Assembly: GCA_035295165.1 (NCBI GenBank)
Contig: DATGJN010000116.1
Location: 1-64,000 of the forward strand
Direction: 5' to 3'
From: a bacterium
GTDB taxonomy: Bacteria > Sysuimicrobiota > Sysuimicrobiia > Sysuimicrobiales > Segetimicrobiaceae
Length of the DNA stretch: 64,000 bases
Shown: positions 33,588 to 42,247 of the stretch, in pieces
Position numbering within the stretch: the stretch's first letter is position 1
Layout of the letters: each line of letters starts with the position of its first letter
Notes under the pieces: model-generated
Told to the model about the DNA's origin: nothing
What the model saw: only the letters and a program-made list of their open reading frames with translations
The model's database searches: none
Program-made: the position numbers and the translations under genes

Positions 33588-34742
33588 CTACGGCACCATT
33601 GTGGCGGCAAACCCGAGCGCTTGCAGGGCGTTCACCAGCCGGTCCGCGGTCGGCCGATCGAGGTACCCGCCGACCCACACGCGGTACGGCGCGTCTTTCG
33701 TGACCGAGGTCGAGTAGCCATGCTTCTGCAGCCGCTGAGCGAGCGCGTCGGCATCCTGCCGGACGTCAAACGTCCCGACCTGCACGTGGAAACGCTCCGA
33801 CGCCGGGGAGGCGGGCGCCTGAGAGGGCGCCGGTGCCGCTGATCCGGAGGGCGCCGGTCCTGCGGCGGGGGTCCTCGGAGGCACCGCGCCGGGAGCCCCC
33901 ACTCCACCCGATGCCGTCGGATCGCCGGACGTCCCCGGCGATTGTACTCCTGCGGACGTCGACCCCGGCGCTCCCTGGGACGTCGGGAAGCTAACGGTCG
34001 CCGACCCGGAAGCCGCGGGCGCGGACGCCGCCGATCCTGGAGCGCTCGTGCGGGGGGGCGTGGCCCCCGCGCCAGCCGCGGGTGCCGACGGCCTGACCAG
34101 CGGGATCGTCAGGTCGGCGCCTGGGTTTGTGGCTTGGGCCGGTGTGCGTCGAACATTGGGGGCAACGGCCGGTGCCGCGGGTTGCGCATGCGCAGGCTGC
34201 ACTTGCCCGGGCGCCGCCTGTCCTGGCGCGGGCCGCGCGACCGGCGCGGTACCCGGAACCGGGGGCGTTTGCGCTCGCGGTGACACTGTGGACACCGCGG
34301 GATCCTTGTGGGGAGACGCCGGCACGGTGATACCGGCGGCCGCACCGGCCGGAGCAGCGGCCGGAAGCCTCATCTGCAAAGGAGCAGGTGTCGCGCCCCG
34401 TGGCGCGACGGTGGCCGGCGGGGCCGCGGCGATGATCGGCTCATGACGGGGTGCACCCGGCAACGGCGGCGACGCCACCACAGGACCAGGTCCTGGGCGA
34501 GGAGTGCTGGCGACCGGGGTCCTCGTGGAAGCGGAGCCGGGCACCGACGCAGCCGTCTGGGCGGATCCAACGTGCGCCGCCGTTCCCGCAGGCACCGGCC
34601 TGGGAAACAACACGGCTCCTACCACGTACCCAATCGAGATCGCGGCGATGAAGAGTCCTGCGAAGACTCCCGCAGTGGTCCGGCTCATCGTCGGCCCACC
34701 GCCTCGCTCCGGGTCCGTTTTCGGGGCCAGCAGTCCTCGCAT
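33588..34742 (-). CDS. SPOR-domain membrane protein with long Pro/Ala linker
   Basis: A 384-residue protein: a short cytoplasmic start, one helix (AGVFAGLFIAAISIGYVVGA, about 24-43), a linker of roughly 250 residues of Pro, Ala, Gly, Ser and Thr, and a C-terminal SPOR domain (about 315-384; FHVQVGTFDVRQDADALAQ, then VWVGGYLDRPTADRLV). SPOR domains bind denuded peptidoglycan glycans at the division site, so the protein probably spans the wall from an inner-membrane anchor. ATG 34742 has GGAAGAG upstream; GTG 34757 and ATG 34688 are alternatives. An AT-rich region with an inverted repeat lies upstream and probably holds the promoter. Confidence 0.85.
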   Translation of the reverse strand: MRGLLAPKTDPERGGGPTMSRTTAGVFAGLFIAAISIGYVVGAVLFPRPVPAGTAAHVGSAQTAASVPGSASTRTPVASTPRPGPGPVVASPPLPGAPRHEPIIAAAPPATVAPRGATPAPLQMRLPAAAPAGAAAGITVPASPHKDPAVSTVSPRAQTPPVPGTAPVARPAPGQAAPGQVQPAHAQPAAPAVAPNVRRTPAQATNPGADLTIPLVRPSAPAAGAGATPPRTSAPGSAASAPAASGSATVSFPTSQGAPGSTSAGVQSPGTSGDPTASGGVGAPGAVPPRTPAAGPAPSGSAAPAPSQAPASPASERFHVQVGTFDVRQDADALAQRLQKHGYSTSVTKDAPYRVWVGGYLDRPTADRLVNALQALGFAATMVP

Positions 34743-34818
34743 GCTACACTCTTCCACCTGAGCGGCGTGAGCGTACCCGCCTAGGTACTTGTCTTCCCTC
34801 CGGCACGAGTGTTCCTTC

Positions 34819-34857
34819 CATCCATAGTGTCGTTTTCCCGCGATCCTTCTATGGATG
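34819..34857. repeat. 9-bp perfect inverted repeat next to an AT-rich island
   Basis: CATCCATAG (34819-34827) and CTATGGATG (34849-34857) are exact reverse complements, centred 30 bases apart. Immediately right (about 34858-34915) the DNA is strikingly AT-rich for this genome, with several TATA-like stretches on the minus strand. The arms lie between that island and the SPOR start, a position that suits an operator or an RNA hairpin in the leader. Confidence 0.5.
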
Positions 34858-34984
34858 ACATCTCGATAGCCTAACTTTATTCTACTATACTTCTATATTC
34901 CCGTAAATTTCGCCCGCAGTTGCATCAAACGCGCACGACGGCGAGCGTGGCGCCCCCGCGCGCCCACGGCGGGCGTGCCAAACG

Positions 34985-35710
34985 TCACTTCAGGCCCAGG
35001 CTCTGCCGTACCGTGGGGTTAAGCGAGTACACTCCGACGACCTCGCCGCTTGCAAGGATGTGCCCCCGCATCGCGCGCAGCGCGTCCGGACCGCTGAAGT
35101 TGCCGGACACGCCAAGTCGGGCGACGTCCAGCGCGTACACGGTAAAGTGATAGTGATGCACCCGTTCGTCGTTCCACGGCGGGCACGGCCCGTCGTACCC
35201 GCCGTGCACGCCGGGCGTGAAGCTGTTGGCGCCGCGCACTCCGAAGTTGGTCGGACCCAGCGGCTTCCCGTTCGCGACGACCCCGTTGGAATCTGCGCCG
35301 AGCGGCAGCTCCTTCGCCGTCGCGGGAATGTCCACCAGAACCCAGTGATAGAAGTCGACGCGCCGCAGATCGGCCGCAAGCATCTTGCCCTCCTGGTTCG
35401 CGTTCGTAAACACTGACGGCACGTCGGCATCGCGAGTGACGATCGCGTACGATGCGGTCCCGGCCGGCCCGGCGGACCAAGAGATGGCCGGGCTCACGTT
35501 GGGGCCGTCGGTTGCGTGGCCTCGCCCGTCCGGAACGCAGAAAGCATGTACCTGCGGAATTACCCCGCCCGGTGCGAGCCCGGTGACGGTGACAGTCAGC
35601 GAACCCGATGTCGCCGCCCACCCCGCGCCGACGCCGCAGAGCAGCAAAGGAACCCCGGCCAGAAACGCGACCAGCACGGTCCGCCCGTTCCCAGGACGCC
35701 CCACTCCCAT
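34985..35710 (-). CDS. Exported YbhB/YbcL-family (PEBP) protein
   Basis: A 241-residue protein with an N-terminal hydrophobic signal (VLVAFLAGVPLLLCGVGAGW, about 12-31, likely cut after AA). A phosphatidylethanolamine-binding-protein fold follows: SPAISWSAGPAGTASYAIVTRDAD contains the DPD-like ligand region, then DFYHWVLVDIPAT, and GYDGPCPPWNDERVHHYHFTVYAL, the PEBP signature with its conserved GxxGPxPP and HxYxFxxYAL. Bacterial members bind small anionic ligands, but the physiological role is unclear. It stands alone, with no operon partner within 100 bases on its strand. Confidence 0.9.
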   Translation of the reverse strand: MGVGRPGNGRTVLVAFLAGVPLLLCGVGAGWAATSGSLTVTVTGLAPGGVIPQVHAFCVPDGRGHATDGPNVSPAISWSAGPAGTASYAIVTRDADVPSVFTNANQEGKMLAADLRRVDFYHWVLVDIPATAKELPLGADSNGVVANGKPLGPTNFGVRGANSFTPGVHGGYDGPCPPWNDERVHHYHFTVYALDVARLGVSGNFSGPDALRAMRGHILASGEVVGVYSLNPTVRQSLGLK

Positions 35711-35845
35711 CCCTCCCCAACCGCCGCGGCCTTCTCGCGACGGAAGGCCGGCATCGCCCGTATCGTCCCATCGGTGCGGAACGCCGTCAACCGTCCGAAT
35801 CCTCCCCTCCGCGGGAGCGCAGGGACCGCCCCGCGCCGCACCCGG

Positions 35846-37243
35846 TCATGAACCTGCGACGGTCCGCGCGGGTGAATGGAGCCCTCCGCGCGTGAGCGAC
35901 GCAAGCATGCCGATAATACACAGGGTGCCGAACACACCGAATGCGGTGTGGGTCGCTGCGAGGAAGGGCGCGTGGAGCTCGGGCGTGATCGTCGCCCCGC
36001 CAAGGTAGGTATTGAAGACCAGCGTCACCATTCCCATGCTGAGTATCTGACCGACGAGCCGCATCGTCGACAGCGTGTTCGACGCAACGCCGTAGATCTC
36101 GGGTCCCACCGAGCTCATCACCGCGTTGGTGTTCGGCGACGAGAACAGGCCGAATCCCAACCCGACGACGAGCAGGCTGCCGACGATGAACGACGCGGGC
36201 GTGGCGTCGTGGATCGTGGCCAGCAGAAACAGCCCGGTGGCCGTCAGCGCCATGCCGATCGACGCCGGCCAGCGCGGCTCTACCCGATCGGAGAGTCGAC
36301 CCGCAAAGGGCGACGACGCGGCTTGCAGCACCGCCTGCGCGAGGAGGATGACACCGGCGCGATCCGCCGACAACCCGCGGACATATTGCAGGTAGAGGCT
36401 CAACAGAAACGCGGTGGCGTACGTGGCGCTGTAGTTCAGGAGCGCAGCCAGATTTGAGAACGCGTACACCCGGTTCTCGAGGAAGAGACGCACGTTCAGG
36501 ACCGGGTGGGCGACGCTGCGCTCCCACCGGACAAACGCCGCCGCGGCTGCGAGTCCGAGCAGCACGAGCGTCACGCCGGCGCGCTCGGGCAGCCGCGTCA
36601 GCCCATACATCAGCCCGATCAGCATCGCGCCGTACAGGCACGCGCCGGGCACGTCGAACCGCTCCCGGTGCGGCGACGCCCACTCTCCGTGGAGCCGCCA
36701 GAGGGTCAGCGCGATCGTCGCAGCCGCGAGTGGCACCGTCGTCATGAAGATGGAGCGCCACCCGAAGTACTCCGTCAGCAGGCCGCCGAGCAGCGGGCTG
36801 ACGGCCTGGGACCCGTAGACACACGCGATGATGATGCCGAGCGCCCGTCCCCGCTCGGCCTGTGGGTACATCGAGACGACGATCGCCGCGCTCATGCCGA
36901 AAATGGTCCCGCCACCGATCCCCTGGAGAGCGCGGAACGCGATCAGCAGCGGCGCCGACGGTGCCCGCGCGCAGAGGAACGCCGTCACTGTGTACAGCGC
37001 CAGGCTGCCGACGAACATGCGCTTGCGGCCGTGAAGGTCGGCGATGCGGCCGAGGGGCACGAGGGAAACCGCGGCCGCGAGCAGATACGCAGTCGTCACC
37101 CAACTCAACCCTAGGGCGTTCAGCCCGAACTCCCGACCGATCGTCGGGAGCGCGACGTTGATCGAGGTGGCCATGTAGGGGGTGATGAACGACGAGGTCA
37201 TCGCGACCAGCAACGCCACGCGCCTTTCGCTGGGGGGAGCCAC
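35846..37243 (-). CDS. MFS transporter, DHA2 (EmrB/QacA-like, 14 helices)
   Basis: A 465-residue drug:proton antiporter type protein. The first helix contains TSSFITPYMATSINVALPTI, the DHA2 motif-D equivalent; the motif-A loop is GRIADLHGRKRMFV; motif C lies in AVSPLLGGLLTEYFGWRSIF. At least 13 hydrophobic helices can be counted. No ATG precedes the first helix, so GTG 37243 is proposed; ATG 37201 would cut into the helix. The divergent lyase gene starts at 37361, so the 117-base gap is a shared promoter region. The substrate is not predictable. Confidence 0.88.
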   Translation of the reverse strand: MAPPSERRVALLVAMTSSFITPYMATSINVALPTIGREFGLNALGLSWVTTAYLLAAAVSLVPLGRIADLHGRKRMFVGSLALYTVTAFLCARAPSAPLLIAFRALQGIGGGTIFGMSAAIVVSMYPQAERGRALGIIIACVYGSQAVSPLLGGLLTEYFGWRSIFMTTVPLAAATIALTLWRLHGEWASPHRERFDVPGACLYGAMLIGLMYGLTRLPERAGVTLVLLGLAAAAAFVRWERSVAHPVLNVRLFLENRVYAFSNLAALLNYSATYATAFLLSLYLQYVRGLSADRAGVILLAQAVLQAASSPFAGRLSDRVEPRWPASIGMALTATGLFLLATIHDATPASFIVGSLLVVGLGFGLFSSPNTNAVMSSVGPEIYGVASNTLSTMRLVGQILSMGMVTLVFNTYLGGATITPELHAPFLAATHTAFGVFGTLCIIGMLASLTRGGLHSPARTVAGS

Positions 37244-37360
37244 CCCAACGCTTTGGCGGCGCCGCGGCGACACTCCTCCCGCGGACCGCGGCGCGGCAGG
37301 ACAATACGCGGGAGACGCTCGAAGACTGATGCCGAGACACGCGACACGGGAGGGACCACG

Positions 37361-38530
37361 ATGAAACCGGAAACGAGGCTCGTCCACGCCGGGCGGGAGC
37401 CGGAGAAACACTTCGGGATCGTCAACCCGCCGGTGTACCGGGCGTCGACGATCCTGTTCCCAACGATGGCGGAATTCGAGCGCCGTCAGGAACGCAAATA
37501 CACCGGCTTCTACTACGGCATCCAGGGCACGCCGACTACGTTCGCCCTAACGGAGGCGCTCGCGGAATTGTCGGGTGCGCACCGCGCGGTAGTCACCTCC
37601 TCCGGGTTTTCCGCGGTCACGCAGGCGCTGCTCCCGTTCCTCAAACAGGGCGATCACATGCTGGCGGCCGACACCGTCTACGCGCCGACGCGAGCGTTCT
37701 GCCGGGGCGTCCTCGCGCGCTTCGGCGTTGAGACGACGTTCTACGATCCGCACGCCGGCGGCGAAATCGCCGCGCTCATGCGCCCCAACACGCGGGTCGT
37801 GTACGCCGAATCGCCGGGCTCGCAGACGTTCGAGGTGCAGGACGTGCCAGCGATCGCCCGCGTGGCGCACGAGCACGGGGCGGTGGTCCTGTTCGACAAC
37901 ACGTGGGCCACCCCGCTCAACTTCCGCGCCTTCGAGCACGGCGTCGACGTCGAGATCCAGGCCGCAACTAAGTACCTGGGTGGGCACTCGGACCTGCTCA
38001 TGGGCGTCATCGCTGTCCGCGACGAGGAGTTGTTCCGCACGGTGAAGAGCGGCCTCGACGAGTTCGGAGACTGCGTCTCGCCGGACCTCTGCTACGTCAC
38101 GCTGCGGGGGCTGCGCACGCTCGCCGTGCGCCTGCGCCACCACGAGCGCTCCACGCTCGAGGTCGCACGCTGGCTCGCCGGGCGGCCGGAGGTCGCGCGC
38201 ATCTTGCACCCGGCCCTTCCCGAGGATCCCGGCCACGCCCTCTGGAAGCGGGACTTCCTCGGCTCCTCCAGCCTGTTCGGCATCGTGCTCCATACCAACT
38301 CCGACCGCGCGGTGGCGGCCATGCTCGACGGCCTGGCGCTGTTCAAGATCGGGGCCAGTTTCGGGGGCTTCGAAAGCCTCATCCTCCCCGCGCGGCCCGA
38401 GCGCACCGTGCGGCCCCGCGACGAACACGGGACGCTGATTCGTGTCCACGTGGGGCTCGAAGCGGTCGACGATCTAATCGCGGATCTCGAGGGCGGCTTC
38501 GCCAGACTCAACGCCGCGCTGAAGACGTAG
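37361..38530 (+). CDS. metC: Cystathionine beta-lyase-type PLP enzyme (Cys/Met metabolism family)
   Basis: A 389-residue gamma-subfamily PLP enzyme. Landmarks are ETRLVHAGREP at the start, the YxR-like segment KYTGFYYGIQGTPT, TSSGFSAVTQALL (phosphate-binding), DNTWATPLNFR (Asp holding the PLP ring) and QAATKYLGGHSDLLMG with the Schiff-base Lys. The variant NTWATPLNF plus FGGFESLILPA near the C-terminus matches MetC rather than MetB-type enzymes. The reaction would be cystathionine to homocysteine, pyruvate and ammonia. ATG 37361 follows GGGAGGGA; the frame upstream is non-coding. It is a single-gene unit facing the P-loop protein gene with 3 bases between stops. Confidence 0.85.
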   Translation: MKPETRLVHAGREPEKHFGIVNPPVYRASTILFPTMAEFERRQERKYTGFYYGIQGTPTTFALTEALAELSGAHRAVVTSSGFSAVTQALLPFLKQGDHMLAADTVYAPTRAFCRGVLARFGVETTFYDPHAGGEIAALMRPNTRVVYAESPGSQTFEVQDVPAIARVAHEHGAVVLFDNTWATPLNFRAFEHGVDVEIQAATKYLGGHSDLLMGVIAVRDEELFRTVKSGLDEFGDCVSPDLCYVTLRGLRTLAVRLRHHERSTLEVARWLAGRPEVARILHPALPEDPGHALWKRDFLGSSSLFGIVLHTNSDRAVAAMLDGLALFKIGASFGGFESLILPARPERTVRPRDEHGTLIRVHVGLEAVDDLIADLEGGFARLNAALKT

Positions 38531-38533
38531 CCG

Positions 38534-39442
38534 CTAGACTAGATACCAGCCGGCGATCTCGCGATCGAGCACGTCGCGGTCGGCGTACTGCGTCTCCACC
38601 GCCTCGATGCACGCGTCGGCGTCCTCAACCGTGGGGGTGACGTCGTGCGTGGGAAAGGCGAACGCGTACACCGAGTCCGCGGGCGCCGGCAACACCCGTT
38701 CGACCCCGAGCACATATGCGTGGCGCCGTGCGAGCACCCGCCGGTAGACGCACTCGTACAGGGCCGGGTCGTAGGCCGGGGACCCTCCGCCGCCGCCCGG
38801 CCGCTCGATCCCGAGCTTCCTCGAGACGTCGACCAGTTCGCCCCACAACGTCTGCACAACGGCGGGAACGGCGTCTTCACGCTCTCGATCGTGACGGTGC
38901 TGGACCGACCGCCGATGTCGCTCCGCCTCCAAGAAGCGCCGGACCTCGACCGAGGGGACGGGGACGACGAACGCGCAGGCGTCGCCGGCGAGCAAGGGCT
39001 CCGCCGCGTCGTCGGCCGACCGCGCCAGCTCGATGAAGCGGTGCCCGACCAGGGGACTCTCCCCAATCAACGCCGCGACCGCCGGATGGCCGGCGTCCCA
39101 CCGGGCCACCGCCCGCCGGGCCCAGATCCCCGCCGCCCTCCGGATGACCGGGTGGGTGATGCCGGCACGGACCGGATAGCGGCGACCCACGGGGCTCGCC
39201 TCAAACACCGGCCGGATCACGTCCCACAACAGCAGATGAACCGGTCGGCCCGCAGCGTGCGCCAACGCTGCCAGGCGGTGCACAAAGAAGCTCTTACCGG
39301 TGCCCGGGAGTCCCGCAAAGAAGACCGCGCGACACCCTTCCGCCAGCGTCCGCAGCCGGCGGTCCACCGCGTCGTCCGCGTCTGCCCGCGTCCGTTCCAC
39401 TGCCCTGCCCCTCCCCCCCGGCCGCGCCTCGTCGGCGCGCAT
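38534..39442 (-). CDS. P-loop NTPase of unknown function
   Basis: A 302-residue cytoplasmic protein with a perfect Walker A, FFAGLPGTGKSFFVHRLA (about 41-58), soon after the N-terminus. A Walker B-like acidic stretch is not obvious; LLLWDVIRPVF has an Asp after a hydrophobic run and could serve. The middle contains a GESPLVGHRFIELARSADDAA stretch and the C-terminal part ends in EIAGWYLV. It resembles small nucleotide-kinase-like AAA proteins, but I do not recognise a named family. ATG 39442 is preferred over 39457. No functional partner is apparent next to it. Confidence 0.65.
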   Translation of the reverse strand: MRADEARPGGRGRAVERTRADADDAVDRRLRTLAEGCRAVFFAGLPGTGKSFFVHRLAALAHAAGRPVHLLLWDVIRPVFEASPVGRRYPVRAGITHPVIRRAAGIWARRAVARWDAGHPAVAALIGESPLVGHRFIELARSADDAAEPLLAGDACAFVVPVPSVEVRRFLEAERHRRSVQHRHDREREDAVPAVVQTLWGELVDVSRKLGIERPGGGGGSPAYDPALYECVYRRVLARRHAYVLGVERVLPAPADSVYAFAFPTHDVTPTVEDADACIEAVETQYADRDVLDREIAGWYLV

Positions 39443-39530
39443 CGCGACCAATGGCAAGGCGGCCGGAGATGTCTCCGGCCGCCTCGAGCCGATGCTGCCG
39501 GCCGCCGCACGTGCGGTGGCGCGGCGTCGA

Positions 39531-39680
39531 TCAGGTCGTGCTTCCTGGCTGTGGTTGCTGGACGGCGGGGGAGCTGTTCTGCGGCGGAGCGTACACGTCG
39601 TCGGCGCCGCAGGCGAACGCGGCCGTCGCCATCACGCCCAAGGTCAGTCCGGCGAACACGATCGCAAGAAGCCTCCGCAT
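39531..39680 (-). CDS. Small exported peptide
   Basis: A 49-residue protein: MRRLLAIVFAGLTLGVMATAAFA is a textbook signal peptide with probable cleavage after AFA, leaving a mature part of about 26 residues that begins with Cys-Gly (CGADDVY) and ends in a Pro/Gln/Ser tail. The Cys directly after the cleavage point raises the possibility of a lipoprotein, although the preceding residues (AAFA) fit the lipobox poorly. A good GGGAGAGAGGG site precedes ATG 39680. Function unknown. Confidence 0.6.
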   Translation of the reverse strand: MRRLLAIVFAGLTLGVMATAAFACGADDVYAPPQNSSPAVQQPQPGSTT

Positions 39681-39958
39681 CCCTCTCTCCCTTCCCCCGG
39701 GGTCTGACTGCGCGGATCGCACCCGAGCTTGGGACGGCGTTCGCCGTCCGCGCGGAAACTCCTGTCACCGCAGCCCCTCCGGAGGGAGCGCTCCCGGAGG
39801 GTGCGAAACAGTCCGGTGGATCCTCGGTCCATCCGGGCGAGTGGCGGGCGATGTCGCACACCCTGCACAACGTCTCTCGCGCGGCGTCCGCGCGCGCTCC
39901 TGTACTCCGTCCCGGTGGTCCGTGGCAACGTGACGCAACATGCAAAGAGGTGAGCCGA
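39681..39958. other. Divergent promoter region, small peptide / amidohydrolase
   Basis: 278 bases between diverging genes. A rightward frame runs through it into the amidohydrolase, but it is Arg/Ala/Pro-rich without homology. I see no convincing promoter boxes. Confidence 0.35.
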
Positions 39959-41140
39959 GTGGGCATCGCAATCAAAGCACAGCGGATCATCGACGGCACC
40001 GGACGACCCGCCATCGAGCGCGGGGTGGTGCTCATCGAGGGGGAACGGATCACGGCGGTCGGCCCCGAGGCCGCGGTGCCCGTGCCCGCCGGCGTCGACG
40101 TGATCGACTGCGGCACCCAGACCGTGCTCCCGGGATTGGTAGACGCCCACTCCCACGCGTCGATCAACCCAGGCCTCGGCGACCAGATCGGGCAGCTCAA
40201 GCAGCCGCCGGCCCGGCAGATGCTGCGCGCCGTCCCAAACCTCCGCGCCGACCTGCTGTCCGGTGTCACGACGATGCGGGTCGTCGGCGAAGAGCACTTC
40301 ATCGACGTGGAGTTGCGGGCGGCGATTGCACAGCAGCGGTTGCCCGGACCCCGGCTGCGCGTCGCGACCCGGCCGATCACCGCCCGAAACGGGCACGGCG
40401 CGGCGCTCACCTACTCCGACGGCCCCGAAGAGATTCGCAAGCACATCCGCGAGAACGTGGCGATGGGCGCCGATCTGATCAAGCTGTTCATGACGGGCGG
40501 CGTGTCCAGCGAGGGCACCACGGCGCGCTGGTACGCTTATTCACGCCACGAGGTCGAGGTCGCGGTCGAGGAGGCGCACCGCAACACCAAGCCGGTCGCG
40601 GTCCACGCCCACGGCGGCCCGGGCGTGCGGATCTGCATCGAGGCGGGGGTGGACACGATCGAACACGGGAAGCTGTGCGAGCCGCAGGACCTCGCGGAGA
40701 TGCGACGCCGCGGGATCTGGCTCGTCACCAACAACGCGGTCTCCGGGCACCCGGACGGCATCGAGAAGGGGGACGCGCACGTCCCCTCGATCATGGCCAA
40801 GCTGCGGGAATCCCGCGAGAAGTCGCGCGAAAACTTCAGGGCCGTGCTCGACAGCGGCGTCAAATGGGCGCTCGGGACGGACTCGATGCACGGTCTGCTC
40901 TGGTGGGAGGCCGCGAAGGTCGTGGAGTGGGGCGCCGCGCCGCAGGACGCGCTGCTCGCGGTGACCCGCCGCGCGGCCGAAGCGATCGGGATGGACGGCG
41001 ACGTGGGAAGCCTGGAACCCGGCAAGGTCGCGGACGTCATCAGCGTGGACGGCAATCCGCACGAAGACATCACGTCGCTGCGGCGCGTCCGGCTGATCGT
41101 CCAAGGTGGAGCCCGCCGCGATGGCCTGTCGCCCTCGTAG
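39959..41140 (+). CDS. Amidohydrolase (imidazolonepropionase/prolidase-like), first copy
   Basis: A 393-residue TIM-barrel metal-dependent hydrolase. The small beta domain opens with RIIDGTGRPAIERGVV; the HxH metal motif is VDAHSHA (about 63-67), the carboxylated-Lys strand DLIKLFMTGG, His ligands VAVHAHG and DTIEHGKL, and the catalytic Asp LGTDSM. This set matches the Xaa-Pro/N-acyl-type subgroup that often carries two metals. GTG 39959 follows AGAGGTGA closely; another GTG lies 9 bases upstream. Substrates of the subgroup include Xaa-Pro and Xaa-Arg dipeptides, but none is sure here. The GAF-GGDEF gene follows in 33 bases. Confidence 0.88.
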   Translation: MGIAIKAQRIIDGTGRPAIERGVVLIEGERITAVGPEAAVPVPAGVDVIDCGTQTVLPGLVDAHSHASINPGLGDQIGQLKQPPARQMLRAVPNLRADLLSGVTTMRVVGEEHFIDVELRAAIAQQRLPGPRLRVATRPITARNGHGAALTYSDGPEEIRKHIRENVAMGADLIKLFMTGGVSSEGTTARWYAYSRHEVEVAVEEAHRNTKPVAVHAHGGPGVRICIEAGVDTIEHGKLCEPQDLAEMRRRGIWLVTNNAVSGHPDGIEKGDAHVPSIMAKLRESREKSRENFRAVLDSGVKWALGTDSMHGLLWWEAAKVVEWGAAPQDALLAVTRRAAEAIGMDGDVGSLEPGKVADVISVDGNPHEDITSLRRVRLIVQGGARRDGLSPS

Positions 41141-41173
41141 GCGGGTGCCAGCTCGAGCCGATCGGGACCCCGC

Positions 41174-42205
41174 GTGACACGCCAACCTCGTCGGAAAGCC
41201 TCCTCCCCGCGGCGGCGGCCGAGACGGCCGGTCGACGCCGAGCCGGCGAAGGTGCTCGCCTTCCTGGCGCACCTCGCGACAGAGTTCACCGCGGTCCTCC
41301 AGATGTCGGATCTGATCGACCGCGTGCTGCACGGGCTGAAGGAGGAAGTCGGGTTCGAGTCCTGCACGATCGGGCTGATCGACGAGGACAATCCTGACAC
41401 GCTCGTCCTCGTCGGCGCGGCCGGGCTCCGCAGCGATACCAAGGGATTGCGGCTCCCGCGCGGGCACGGGCTCAGCTGGGCCGCGGTGGAGCAGAACGCC
41501 CCCCTGTACGTGCCCGATCTGCACGCCGACGCGCGCCAGGTGCGCCGGTACGAGAACATCCGCTCGGGGATCTTCGCGCCGCTCGTGGCCCAGGGGCGGG
41601 CGATCGGGATGGTGGCCGCCCACCGGACGGAGGTGGACGGGTTCACGCAGGTGGACCTCGACGTGCTCGCGATCGTGGCCCGGTATCTTGGCGGCGCCTT
41701 CGAGGCCGCGCGTCTGCACGAACAGGTGCGGCAGCAGGCGGTCACGGATGCGCTGACCGGACTCCTGACTCGGCGCGCGTTTCTCACGGAGTGCGAACGC
41801 GCCGTGCGACGGCACCACGACACTAGCCGCTCGTTCATGCTCGCAGTTGTGGACGTCGACGGCTTCAAACGGTTGAACGACAGCCTCGGGCACATGCGGG
41901 GAGACGCCGTGCTCGCGCAGGTCGGGGCCGCGCTCCGCGCGTCGCTGCGAACCGTCGACGTCGTCGCGCGGTTTGGCGGCGACGAGTTCGTGATCCTGTT
42001 CCCTGAGACGGACGATGAGCAGGCGGCCGACATGCTGCGGCAACTCGGCGATCTCACCGTCACCGTCGGGCCGCGGGTGATGCCGTTGCCGCTCTCGCTC
42101 TCCTGGGGACTGGCGGGCTATCCCCGCGATGGCGCGGACACGGAAACGCTGCTCGCGAAGGCCGATGCTCGACTGTACGAACACAAGAATCAGCGCAGGG
42201 GATGA
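41174..42205 (+). CDS. GAF-GGDEF diguanylate cyclase
   Basis: Makes cyclic di-GMP from two GTP in response to a ligand or redox cue sensed by its GAF domain. 343 residues, GTG start. The first 25 residues are Arg/Pro-rich; the GAF domain covers about 28-175 (GFESCTIGLIDEDNPD, SGIFAPLVAQGRAIGMV); the GGDEF domain covers about 185-340 with active site RFGGDEFVILF. An inhibitory I-site RxxD (RTVD) stands five residues before GGDEF, so product inhibition is expected. No membrane helix is present, so it is cytosolic. It follows the amidohydrolase by 33 bases on the same strand and may be co-transcribed. Confidence 0.92.
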   Translation: MTRQPRRKASSPRRRPRRPVDAEPAKVLAFLAHLATEFTAVLQMSDLIDRVLHGLKEEVGFESCTIGLIDEDNPDTLVLVGAAGLRSDTKGLRLPRGHGLSWAAVEQNAPLYVPDLHADARQVRRYENIRSGIFAPLVAQGRAIGMVAAHRTEVDGFTQVDLDVLAIVARYLGGAFEAARLHEQVRQQAVTDALTGLLTRRAFLTECERAVRRHHDTSRSFMLAVVDVDGFKRLNDSLGHMRGDAVLAQVGAALRASLRTVDVVARFGGDEFVILFPETDDEQAADMLRQLGDLTVTVGPRVMPLPLSLSWGLAGYPRDGADTETLLAKADARLYEHKNQRRG

Positions 42206-42247
42206 TCCTCGGCGAGGCCACCCGCCGCGCGCGGCCGGGACCGCGAG

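Noticed and set aside
38645-39958. Rightward frame that extends the amidohydrolase by about 440 residues
   Set aside because: This part is opposite the P-loop gene and the small peptide gene, has no homology, and a GTG with a good ribosome-binding site starts the real protein.
39940-41397. 485-codon rightward frame overlapping the first amidohydrolase gene
   Set aside because: It is another frame of the amidohydrolase and GGDEF genes, composed mostly of Arg/Gly/Ala/Pro.
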